DNA of 64,000 bases. Origin: Larix kaempferi (Eukaryota > Streptophyta > Pinopsida > Pinales > Pinaceae). The position numbers and the translations under genes are program-made. The notes beneath the pieces were generated by a model, which saw nothing but the letters and a program-made list of their open reading frames with translations, was not told the origin of the DNA and did not search any database. The stretch covers positions 7,628,501 to 7,692,500 of the forward strand of contig BSBM01000608.1 in the NCBI GenBank assembly GCA_027924585.1, read 5' to 3'. Numbering within the stretch: the stretch's first letter is position 1; each line of letters starts with the position of its first letter. Below are positions 24,210 to 34,326 of this stretch, in pieces.

Positions 24210-25420
24210 CAACAATTGATGCTGATAGAGCATGCTCCAAAACAGTAAGCTTCAGCACATTTCATGAAAAAAAAAACACAAAAAAAGAGAAAAAAAAAAC
24301 AAAACAAAAAAAGAACAAAGGGATAACAGGAAGTACAGGGCATCAACCTATTCAAGCGAGCCTGCACAATAATTCAAGCGAGGCTGCCATCAATTCAGGA
24401 GAGCCTGCAAAATATATCAAGTGAGGCTGCCAATAATTCAAGCGAGGCTGCCATCAATTCAACCAAGCCTACAAAACATATCCAACGAGGCTGCCGTTAA
24501 TTCAAGCGAGCCTGCAAAATAAATCAAATGAGGCTGCCATCTATTCAAGTGAGGCTGAAATCAATTCACACGAGCCAGCCACATCTACATGCAAAATAAT
24601 TCTTCATCTACTACAGAATTCATCAAAGACACACCATGCCAACCTTTTTCAAACATATTCAAGAGAGCCTGCAAAGTTATTCAAGGGAGCCAATTAGATC
24701 CAACCATGCAATCATCCGAATATAAAGCACAATCGCCTAAGTCGTATCAACAACTGGCACAATTTTCAAAAGCACATACTCAAAAAATTAAAAACGCGCA
24801 AAACGGAAAAAGCACCCTACGCACGTAACTACTGACATGCAGAAATAAACTACAGACACCGCCAAGATATACTAGGGAATCCACTGCGCATGAAAAATGG
24901 ACGAGATCATCAATGCAGGTACACATACATACCAAGGTAATCTCTAAAATGATTTTATTTAATTTTTACGGTAAAGCACTTTCCCACAATAGAGTCGTTT
25001 CTAGTCCCACAATAGAGTCGTTTCTAGTCAACTGAGGACAGCTTCAATTTCAAATCGGCGGCATGGTGGAATGACCTTCATAACTCATGATTACTACCAA
25101 AGTCCCGTCACCCTCAGCAAATCATGATCGCAACCTTCACCACATGAAGTACAGAGGTCGATCATAAGAAGGCAAAGAGCAATCATGAAAGATAGGGGAT
25201 TGGAAGTGGCAAGTACAAGTATGATGAAAAGAATAGGTGCAGAAAGGCAGTGAATTAGGGTGCAGCATTCCACGATTTTGCATATAAGTAACCACCCGGA
25301 ATTCCTGAGAAGCAACCACCATTGTATTCCTTAAGCCTGTAGGCAGATCCCGACCAAGTTAAAAGTATAAAACTACATCCCAAAGCCCTGGTTTGTCTGG
25401 TTATAGAGAAGATTCGAAAA
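24210..25420 (+). repeat. Gypsy spacer with alternating 21-22-bp tandem repeats
   Basis: After an A-rich stretch (24265-24320), about 11 units run from 24353 to 24575. They alternate two types: one with GAGCCTGCAAAAT and one with GAGGCTGCCATCAATT. At 24984-25030 CCCACAATAGAGTCGTTTCTAGT is duplicated. No coding is supported here; this lies between pol and the post-pol frame. Confidence 0.75.
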
Positions 25421-27726
25421 ATGACGAAGGGTTTTAAAAAGAGTGAACCAGAAGATCACAGTGCCATTTATCAAAACCCAAGAGTCCTGCAGATCATTCG
25501 CAACTCAGGATGGATGCCATTTATCCTTGGACTGAGAGGATACCATACAGGGGTAGCCCAGGAGTTGCAAGAAACTTCAAGCATATAAAGGATGAACAGT
25601 ACTTCACCCAAGTGAAGGGGTTACGCATAAAAGTGGATGAGGACATGACAGCCAAACACACTGGTCTTCCAATGGGCCTGCATTGGAGCAGCAACGACCG
25701 GGAGGCAAACCACACAGCAAAAGCAACATTCTTTGAGCATGGAGAAGTTTATGATGAAGACAAAAATGGAGTCAAGAGACCCTCCATGCTAGCACCATGG
25801 GATGAAATGGCTGCAATTGTCCTGAGGTATATTACATGCACTGGAAGATTAAGCTATGTTCCCATTTTCCATTTTTGTATTTTAGAGCTTCTCAGGCACA
25901 AAAGTCACATTTCATCAAACAACAATATTAGCATCCCATTTTTCCTGCTCCAATCCCTAGCAGAGATGAGTAGGAAGGTGGATAAGGGAAAAGATGATGC
26001 TTTGGCCCATCATGGGCTGATCAAACTAATAGTTGGCGAGGAGCTAAAAGCTCAGATTCCATAGCTCTCCTGGGAGGAGTTCATCGTGGTGTCTGTTGAG
26101 GACATTAAGAGAATGAGGACTACACCCCTACCACCGGAATCAAAAAGTAAGACCACCTCTATATTAGGGGAAAAAAGAAAAATTGACTTGGACAGTGTGG
26201 CCGACACCTTGGTCAAAATAAAACACTCCAATGAGGACTCCCCCAAATCAGACCCAAATATTCCTACCAGTAGTCAGGGGTCGAAGAGGCGCAGCAAGAG
26301 ATTCACACATGTATCTAAAATCTGAGTCTCCAAGGAGAAAGAAAGGGAACCCATCCCCCTGATTACCAATGTGTCTGATGATGACATTGATCCTTTTATA
26401 GATCAAAAGGATCCCACTACGGATGAAGAAGATGACGAAGAAGAAAAAGAAGAAGAGGACGAAGAAGAAAAAGAAGAAGAGGATGAAGAAGAGAAAGGGA
26501 ATGAAGAGGAAAAATAGGATACGCAAGAAGAGATGGATAAAGGAGAAAGGCAGAGCTTACAGGAGCAAGGAAACTTTTAGGAAAAACCTCCAGAACGTAA
26601 TGAAGACCCCGAGGTTGTTTCCCAGCTCGCTGAAGCACGCACCGAATTGGAAAGGCTCAGAAATGAGTTGGCAACATTAAGAATTCGGCCAGGAAGACAG
26701 GCCACACCTCCCCCATTCTCATCCGAGAAGACACAAATCCTAAAGATGCACCATGCAGAAGAACACTGGCTGGCAGAACAAAAGTATTTAGCGTTGCAAG
26801 AAAAGTTGGCAGAAGCACAGAGCGAATTAGCAAGGAAGGACAAGGAAATTATCAAAATTAAGGATGTTTTTGCCACTACTATCAACATATATGAGAGAAT
26901 GCATGACCTCATACCACCGTCAGTGGTCTATGTAGTTTATTTACAAGAGAAATGGGGCGAATTCCAGCTCCAGAGGTTGAAGAAAGATCTCCCTATAGAG
27001 GTAAGCACTCCTAAAGAATTTATTGATGCATCATTGAACTCCACAGAGCTGGAGAAAGACCAATTGAGTGACTTCTTCTTGCACAATTTTGTGGTTTCTG
27101 GCTCACCCAACTGGTCGCCAAACCCATATGTGGGTGATTTCCAGTTAAGGGCATTATGTTCATGGATGAACCACGAAATTGAGCAAGCCCAGGACTATCA
27201 TCTCTATGTGGCATCCAAATGGCAAACTCCATTAATGATCAGACCTGAGCCAACTCACCCTGAGGGAATAATTTATAATCACAGGATCCTCACTCAGGAC
27301 GAGGAGCTGATACCCATTCTCCTCATAAAACAACAGGAGGCAGTGAGTCACTTCAACATTACACTCCGCAACACACAAAAGGAAGTTAATGAGTCCATCA
27401 GGAAAAGGTGGAGCAGGGTGGCAAACGATCTAAAACGAAGAGAACTCCACTCTCCCCTCAGGCTTAAGGATGCTCTCTTCAAAACCATACTCTACAAAGA
27501 GTCCCTGGAAAAAAACCAACTAAGGTGGATTGGGATGAGACTGAATCCCCCATTCTTTCTTTCCCCAGTCCTCAAAGAACAGATTAATGAAGAGGAGGAG
27601 AGGAAGGCATGGGCCAGGGAGGATCAGAATTTTGGGTATCTTAGACAGGAAGGGGCACCAAAGGTGGCAGCATGGGATATCAGGGAGGTCATCGATGAAA
27701 TGAATAAGTCACCCAAGGATGGGTGA
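25421..27726 (+). pseudogene. Gypsy post-pol accessory frame (acidic, coiled coil)
   Basis: A second gene of the Gypsy element, located where Athila/Tat elements carry an extra frame. It probably starts at ATG 25421 (MTKGFKKSEPEDH); a single frameshift near 25560-25575 moves the reading into the frame that starts at 25510. From there one frame runs to 27726, interrupted by TAG 26062, TGA 26323, TAG 26515 and TAG 26578. Order of parts: an N-terminal globular part with VKGLRIKVDEDM and a hydrophobic helix (residues ~110-155), a lysine-rich basic stretch, a Glu/Asp-rich tract (26415-26515), a coiled coil (26620-26880) and a helical C-terminus. No transmembrane segment is convincing, so I do not call it envelope. 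Function unknown. Confidence 0.75.
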
Positions 27727-27732
27727 ATCCTT

Positions 27733-27748
27733 CAAGTAGGGGATAGAC
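27733..27748 (+). promoter_or_regulatory. Gypsy polypurine tract
   Basis: CAAGTAGGGGATAGAC directly precedes the 3' LTR and is purine-rich, as expected of the plus-strand priming site. Confidence 0.7.
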
Positions 27749-29222
27749 TGATGGGTCCATTTTTCAGGTATTTAATGACCCTTTTTTTATAGTCCAGCTA
27801 AAGCAATGGTAACGAAACACACTCAATTGTGGGAAAAGTGTTTTACTTTAATGATTTAATGAAATTGTTTTTATGATTAATCTTGTATGTTAGAATGCGT
27901 ATCAATTAAAATGATTATATGGAAACCAAGCGTGATTGAGCAGGTTCAGGTTCATTAAAGGATGGATGTGTAGAAGACTAAAGGATCACCAAGCTCGGTG
28001 CCCTGTTTCCTGATTTATAGAGGACACACTCCCACTTTCAAGATGAATCGACACTTTGACAATCAGTTAGGATCAGAGTTAAATCGTATAAATATGGACC
28101 TCTCAGGTAGGGAGAGGCCCCTGCCGTTATTTTTTAGAAAGACATTACTTTTAACGTTTTCCGCACTATTGAGATACTGAGAAGTATAGACTTCTATTTT
28201 GACATGGATTTTACATATTAATGAAAGATTGATGATTAATTCCAGCGAGCGTTTCTAAGTTTTTATTCTCTCCTGAAGTACGGGTTGGGGAGGGCCCCTC
28301 CAACACGTATGTCATGAGATTCCTATTTGCAGGTATTTTTCCAAGTATGCGTTTTACATTGATGAACAGTTCTATGATATATGGTAGTGTTGAATGATTC
28401 ATTGTTTTCTGTAGTAGTTTAGAATGCATTCCGTAGTACAGTAAAATGATTTCAGTAGTCCTATAGGTTCTTTCTTGCAATGCATATTTTTATCAACGAT
28501 TACATGTGTAATAGCTTTGCTTTCAATGTTATGGTTTAGATCTGGAGTTCACTGCAGTTTCTCATCGTGATTAGTTTCTTTTAGCTTCTTAGTAATAGAT
28601 GGGAAAGCATAGAATGATCATATTTCAATTCTAGATTGGTAAAATAAGTTAGATCAAGACTCCAATTTTGTGCGGAGATAGTAGTTACAGACTTCGTTTC
28701 CCCAATAGTAGAATTACCCTGTTATGGTATTTTCATTCTCAGCATTTAGTTATTTCAGCAATTTAATTATTTTAAATAGATTTACTGTTTTTTTTGTATC
28801 TTCATTTCTTAGAATAGATCGGCATTCAATCATTTCAGCATTTCAATTATTTCAAATAGATTTACTGTCTTTGTATCTTCATTTCTTAGAACAGATCAAC
28901 ATCTAATTACTTCAGCATTTTAATCATTTAGAATAGATTCCATGCTTTACTTCTCAGAACATATTTACTGCTTTCAACACTTTAATTCTTTTAATTAGAT
29001 TTATTGCTTTCCAGTATTCAATTCCATAGCATAATCAGCTTTCACATTTAGTAGACAATCTTTAAAACATCGATACCACCCTTTAACTGTGACAAGAGAT
29101 TATCCTATAAAGAGCACAGATAGTGCATGCATCTCTCAAGTTTGTACGTTCCCCAGGTTGGCATTTAAAGTAGGCTCTTGGTATAGCTTCCCTCATTAGG
29201 CATCCATATAAGGAGATCACCA
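27749..29222 (+). repeat. Gypsy 3' LTR
   Basis: 1,474 bp, the same length as the 5' LTR, from TGATGGGTCC to GATCACCA. TATAAATA is retained at 28087-28094. The flanking GTAAC follows at 29223-29227. Confidence 0.95.
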
Positions 29223-29445
29223 GTAACTAAGACCAAAGGTCACCCAATACAATAAATAATAACAGTAAATAAACCAAGGAACTGGGAAAATTTCATGGGA
29301 AACATACCCCCTCCTCCAAAAACAGACTGTAAGGCACACACAAAAAATAAATGCTCCAAACTCAAGCAGGTGCGATGCTTGGTCATATGTCTAGAGGTAT
29401 CTTCTTCTTGGGAAGAAGTGGATCATGCTCAAAAAGCATGTGCTT

Positions 29446-30477
29446 TTACTTGCTCTTCAGATCGAATGTGATGAGAAAAAATCCAAAAGTATGAGGATGA
29501 GCCTTGAACCTGTGATTCGAATCAACGGAGGTAGGATCAAAATCATGAATATGCAGATAGTCTTTTGTCTTCTCCTTCGAACCATCATGGGTGAGATTAT
29601 GCCAAAAAGAACCATCAAATAGTAATTGCTCGAAATCCAAATCAGATTTAAGACTCGAAGAATAGTTTCTTGAGATCTCCTTTGAACCAGCAGGGGTGAG
29701 ATCAAAACTATCATATGCATGAGAAATTATCCCAAGTGAATGGCAATGGTTTCTTGAGATCTCCTTTGAACCATAAGAGGTGACATCAAAACCAATGGAT
29801 GCATAAGAAATTATCTCAAGCGGGTGGCAATGACCATATTCTTCAATAACCTTCTTAAAGCATGAATTAATGATCATATAGTAGTAAATAAGAGATGATT
29901 GCTGGAGAGGAGCGAATGCATTACCTCCAATAGTTGATTTTACCTCCGAAATAATCATGTGATCATGATGCAAACCAACAGAATCTGGTGCAAGAGAGGA
30001 TTTAGGACCTTCTGCAATATCTAGAGTGTGAGCTGGCACAGAAAGAGAAGAAAGTTGGAGCATGAGTGTAGAATATGAAAGTTCTTTGTCAACAACTTCA
30101 ATATGAGATGATACTGGTTCATGATCCGAGAGACCATCAAGGGGAGCGAATGCATCACTTTGCTTGCTTTTGAAGACGTTTGGACCAAATCCTTCATTCT
30201 TTTTGTCGAATCTTTCATCCAGGTGAGCCCATAGCTCTTTTGGAGTTTCAATATCAATAATGAAAGGGTACAATATGTACTTAGGCATAGTAAGCATCAT
30301 TCTTCCAAGGTGCATGTCACCTTTACTCAACCAGTCAATCTTCTCTTCAGAGGATTCGAACTCTCTTTCAAAATAACAATCAAAGAGATCATGGCTCTTT
30401 AAATATGCTATCATATTTAGTTTCCATTCATCATAGTTGAATAGAGAAAGAGGAGGGATTCCTTCTATATCATACAT
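29446..30477 (-). CDS. Gag-derived 343-residue protein of non-autonomous copia
   Basis: An uninterrupted 343-codon frame. Residues ~1-95 match the copia gag N-terminus: the DUF4219-like FNYDEWKLNMIAYLKSHDL, then the start of the UBN2-like gag domain (ETPKELWAHLDERFDKK). After residue ~100 the protein no longer resembles gag and has no CCHC knuckle. Residues ~210-330 are built from imperfect ~28-residue repeats ending in GSKEISRN or GSKEKTKD. The gag N-terminus may pack or bind partner copia Gag; that is inference. The open frame is notable because neighbouring elements are full of stops. The primer site and 5' LTR lie just upstream, so the LTR would drive it. Whether it is translated cannot be seen from sequence. 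Confidence 0.7.
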   Translation of the reverse strand: MYDIEGIPPLSLFNYDEWKLNMIAYLKSHDLFDCYFEREFESSEEKIDWLSKGDMHLGRMMLTMPKYILYPFIIDIETPKELWAHLDERFDKKNEGFGPNVFKSKQSDAFAPLDGLSDHEPVSSHIEVVDKELSYSTLMLQLSSLSVPAHTLDIAEGPKSSLAPDSVGLHHDHMIISEVKSTIGGNAFAPLQQSSLIYYYMIINSCFKKVIEEYGHCHPLEIISYASIGFDVTSYGSKEISRNHCHSLGIISHAYDSFDLTPAGSKEISRNYSSSLKSDLDFEQLLFDGSFWHNLTHDGSKEKTKDYLHIHDFDPTSVDSNHRFKAHPHTFGFFLITFDLKSK

Positions 30478-30629
30478 TGAAGCTGTAGAAGACCTGCAAA
30501 AGCAATAGAGAATATCTGCAACTGCTACTGCTACAAAGATGCAGAAACTGCTGCAACTGTTGCACTCGAAATCTTGGTAATAACCTGCAAAAAACTCTCA
30601 AGAATGGAGATAAACAATACTCTGAACAT

Positions 30630-30641
30630 GCTCTGATACCA
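30630..30641 (-). promoter_or_regulatory. Copia primer-binding site (initiator tRNA-Met)
   Basis: On the minus strand TGGTATCAGAGC directly follows the end of the 5' LTR. It is the canonical copia primer site complementary to initiator tRNA-Met, and it fixes element orientation. Confidence 0.93.
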
Positions 30642-31378
30642 TGTGAAAATACTCACAGCAGATCTAAGAGATGATGTATACCTCACAAGAGTAATTATGA
30701 TTAAGCAGGAAAATAGAAGAAGAGTGGTCAATGCAGTATAATGAGCAACATAATAATAATACAGTAGAACTCGGATATAAGCAAAAATACTCCACACACA
30801 CTAAATTATTAATCACAAATGGACAAATAAATAATACAATGCATGAGGAATTCGAATGCCTAAGGTGGAAATTCGAATTAGCCTTCATGGAGTGATCAAA
30901 CAATCACTAGAGTGTCAGCGGAGCACAACTTGAAGTCTTCATCATCATCAGTGGAGTCATTAATGCTCAAGTAATTGTCAACCATCAGTCAAACTGAGTC
31001 TGGTAGGTGTAAATGAGTGTAATTAAGTGTAACTAAATGTAACTGAGTGTAACTGAGTGTAACTAATTGTAACTGAGTGTAACTAAGTGTAACTGAGTGT
31101 AACTAAGTGTAAACTGAAGACAATTGGACTGGTAGGTGAAGAAGGGCGAGTTGCTTCCTAAAATCAAGGAAGAAGGGCGCATTAAGAAACTGGAGGGCTA
31201 AAACTGATCAGTGAGAAGCTCTCGGGGGCTAGCTAACTGAGGACTAGGTGCTGGACTAATGACTGGGATGCATGCAAACCCTAGAATGCATGCAAACCAT
31301 AAAAGTGCATGCATGACTTAAAATGTAAATGATCAAAATACTGGTGGGACTAGGATGGAGTATAGGAATATCCTAACA
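30642..31378 (-). repeat. 5' LTR of minus-strand copia
   Basis: 737 bp, the partner of 16345-17082. The decamer repeat is about 11 units here (31007-31116) against 8 in the 3' LTR. The RY (CATGCA) cluster near the U3 start is at 31268-31315. The flanking AAAAC is at 31379-31383. Confidence 0.93.
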
Positions 31379-31383
31379 AAAAC

Positions 31384-33222
31384 TGCCTTGATCAAGGTCA
31401 ATTTTCCACCAATTGACAGCAACCGATCAGTCCAATGTGAAATACTACTCTCCAACTTCCGTATAATCCAAAACCAATCTTTTATATAATACCCATTTGG
31501 TTTTAGAAAGACGCCAAGGTAAGTCAAGCCCTCACAGGCCACCTCCCAATTGTAAGACAATATATTCAAAATTTCATTCTTCTTGTTATCATCAACAAAA
31601 AAATGAAAGAAAGTGGTCTTTCGTAGACTAATTTTCATACCTGATGCATTACAGAACATCTCCAATATACCTTTGATCAGCCTCCATTCAGAAAATTGTC
31701 AGCCAAGAGGACATCGTCAACAAACAGTGAGTGAGTTATATGTAGCAACTTATTGATCTTCAGTCCATTGATATGTCCATCCATTTTTTCTTTCTTAATC
31801 ATGAGACTCAAGCCTTCTATCACTAGAAGAAAACTTAGGGGGGACAAAGAACAACCCTGCCTGATGCCTCTGCTGCAGCTAAAAAACCCAGAGGATTGAC
31901 CATTCACAAGAACAGAAATATTCATTGTGCACACACATGCCATGATCCATCTGATGACATTTGCTGGAACCCCAATCTGTATCAGGATGAGTCTTAAAAA
32001 GTCCCAATTTACTCTATCGTAGGCTTTTTCCAAATCTATTTTTAGGAGAAGTGCCTTCTGCTTCCTCTTCTTTACCAAATGCAAAAGTTCCTGTGTGATC
32101 CTCACCGCATCATGGATCTGTCTCCCTTCTAAGAAACCAAATTGTTCAGGGGAAATATTATTTGACAGTATGGGCTTCAACCTCTCTGCAATAATCTTAG
32201 AAAATTTTTCATAAGCCAAGTTGTACAATACAATTGGCCTAAACTCCCCGAAAGACTTGGGGTCACTGACTTTTGGAATAAGTGTAACAAAGGTTGCATT
32301 CAGTTCCCCACTGATATACCCAATTATTTTGGAGAAATCAACCATCCTCAGAATATCTCCTCCCATAATGTCAAAGAAGTGCAAGAACAGTTCCACTGTC
32401 CACCCGTTTGGCCCAGAGCACTTCTCCTTTTTAAAACTTTTTAAAGTCTCTTCTACTTCTTTCAAAGTGACATCCTTTTCCAAATCTGTAGCCTCACTAT
32501 CATTAAAAAATTTTGAATAATGCTTAGCCACAGGAAGCTGAGAAATCAGATCACATTTCCCCTCCTCAGTGTAAATACCTCTGAAAAAATTCTTTGCCCC
32601 CAGCTGCAGTTCATTCTGTCCTGAAAATTCAATACCATTCGAGTCCCACAGTTTCCAAATGGTCTTTTTGTTTCTTATAGATGAGGTGAAAGAGTGAAAG
32701 AATCTAGTATTATTGTCCTCCTCTTTTATCCACAAAACTCTGCTCTTAAGCCTCCATTCTTTCTCTTCCTTTAATAAAAATGCCTCTTTCTGTTCCTCCA
32801 GAAGTTTCAATGACTCTTGTTCCCTCAAATCTAAAGGAGCAACACTTTGTCTGAAATATAGAACCTGAAGTTGTTCATCAACCTCCCTCAAAGCTTTTTG
32901 ATCTATTAACTTCTTTTGATGAATCCATTGAGATACAAACTGCTTTAAAGCCTGTAGCTTTTTGCAAAGGAGATCCACAGGGTTTATTTCCGAGTCCAAA
33001 GATAGCTTTGTCCAAAAATCTCTTACTTTAAAACAAATATCTTCCTCTGCAAGCCTAGAGTGATTGAACTTCAAATGATATCTACCCTTCAAAGCTCAAC
33101 TCCCCATTTGAAGAAAAATGGGCCAGTGGTCTGAGATCTTGCTGTTTCCTAACCAAGTTTGATAATAGCCACAAGTGTTCAGCAACAAGGCTTTAACCAG
33201 GAACTTATCAAGCCTCCTCATA
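31384..33222 (-). pseudogene. LINE B ORF2, N-terminal half (endonuclease end, RT core)
   Basis: Upstream half of LINE B on the minus strand. The 5' end is truncated inside the endonuclease near 33222 (RRLDKFLVKALLL, then ISDHWP). From 33092 to 31677 one frame carries the linker and reverse-transcriptase core: KCSGPNGWTVELF, EFRPIVLYN, PEQFGFLEGRQIHDAV, KIDLEKAYDRVNWDF, IRQGCSLSPLSFLLV and the catalytic FVDDVLL. A frameshift near 31685 moves to the frame 31665-31384, ending GGKLTLIKAV at the copia insertion. A stop also precedes 33092. The remainder of the protein is at 16339-14650. Confidence 0.9.
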
Positions 33223-34326
33223 ATAAGTGTAACGAGGTGGATACTATGTATGATCAGGTAGATCATGTATGTTGATATATATCAGGTGGATACATTGTGT
33301 GGATCATGTATCTATGTATGTATCAGGTGGATACATTGTATGATTAGGTGGATCATGTATGGTGATATGTATCAGGTAGATACTTGGTATGCGTCAGGTA
33401 GATGCATTGTATGATCAGGATGATCATGGATGATGAGGTTCAGGATGTTGCTCCAGATGACTTGCATCAGGACGATGCAGTGATGATGATCAGGATGATC
33501 ATGTGTACATCAGGATGATGTATGGTGAGTATCAAGTTGATACTATGTGGCCATGGACAGGTTGTGCAAAGGAAATCCTATATTTGTTCTAGGTCACATC
33601 CAGTATGAAAAAGGACTGGCACTGTGTATCACATGTAAGACCTGGGAGATTCGATAGGTTGGGCTGTGTGCCCGTAATAAGTCTTGGGATGCTCTTTCGA
33701 GGGTTTGTGATAGTGGGCCACATGTAAGACCTGGGAGATTCGATAGGTTGGGCTGCGTGCCCATAATAAGTTATGGGATGCTCTTTCGAGGGTTTATGGT
33801 GGGCTGCTACATGTAAGACCTGGGAGATCCGATAGGTTGGGCTGTGTGCCCGTAATAGGCCATGGGACGCTCTTTCGAGGGTTTATAGCAGAGGTCACAT
33901 GTAATCAGTCCTGGATATCTTGCTGGTTGTGCTTAGGCACAAAAATGTTCCTGGGATGCTCTTTAGAGTTCTTGTCGGTCGTGCTATGCACATAAACGTT
34001 CCTGGGACACTCTTTTAAGGTTTTGTGACAGTCACATGTAATAAGTCCTGGAGATATGGATAGGATGAAAAAGGCCTCAGATGCTCTTTAGGGTTCTTTC
34101 CAGTCAAGAGACTCTTTTAAGGTTTTGTGATGCACGTAATAAGTCCTGAGGATTCCATAGTATGGCCAGTGATGATGAAGACCTGCAGGTGGTGGGCCTA
34201 CATCCAGTATTAAAAAGGACTGGCTTTGTAGAACTTCCTATGGCGAGTAGATTCAGAGATTGACTGAGATAGCAGTAGCAGTGACGATGACAATGACTCG
34301 ATGACGATTATCCAGTGACAATGATC
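33223..34326. repeat. Minisatellite-rich DNA, related to a copia tail
   Basis: Two repeat types. At 33228-33540, diverged units of ATCAGGTGGATACATTGTATG. At 33640-34130, roughly 90-bp units containing CACATGTAAGACCTGGGAGA and GGGATGCTCTTTCGAGGG, three clear copies and two or three decayed. The segment 33948-34326 recurs at 45207-45584, where it runs straight into the polypurine tract and LTR of a plus-strand copia. So this is probably the decayed 3' non-coding tail of a copia family. Confidence 0.75.

Larger units (their letters stand above)
17115..29222 (+). mobile_element. Full-length Athila/Tat-like Gypsy element (decayed)
   Basis: A structurally complete 12,108-bp Ty3/Gypsy retrotransposon. 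In order it has: 5' LTR, Asp-tRNA primer-binding site, gag-pol frame (19014-24209), a repeat-rich spacer, a post-pol frame (25421-27726), polypurine tract and 3' LTR. Lineage evidence is the TGGCGCCGTTGCCGGGGA primer site, the IDLGA protease motif, the FMDD reverse-transcriptase box and a long extra frame after pol. All are usual in the plant Athila/Tat group. Both LTRs are 1,474 bp; by eye they differ at roughly 4-5% of positions, so insertion is not recent. It has perfect flanking GTAAC. Confidence 0.95.
29223..30641 (-). mobile_element. Copia element, internal region (gag-only)
   Basis: Internal part of the minus-strand copia between the Gypsy insertion and the copia 5' LTR. Adding the ~32 bp left of the Gypsy (17083-17114), the copia interior is only about 1.45 kb. 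It holds a primer-binding site, one gag-derived frame, about 220 bp of non-coding DNA and a polypurine tract. Protease, integrase, reverse transcriptase and RNase H are absent. The element is non-autonomous, of the kind described as TR-GAG. Confidence 0.88.

Noticed and set aside
26248-26526. Phe/Leu-rich minus-strand frame, membrane-protein-like
   Set aside because: It is the antisense of the GAA/GAG-rich acidic tract of the Gypsy post-pol frame.
25421-27726. Retroviral envelope gene
   Set aside because: No signal peptide, no convincing membrane anchor or cleavage site; the protein is acidic and coiled-coil.
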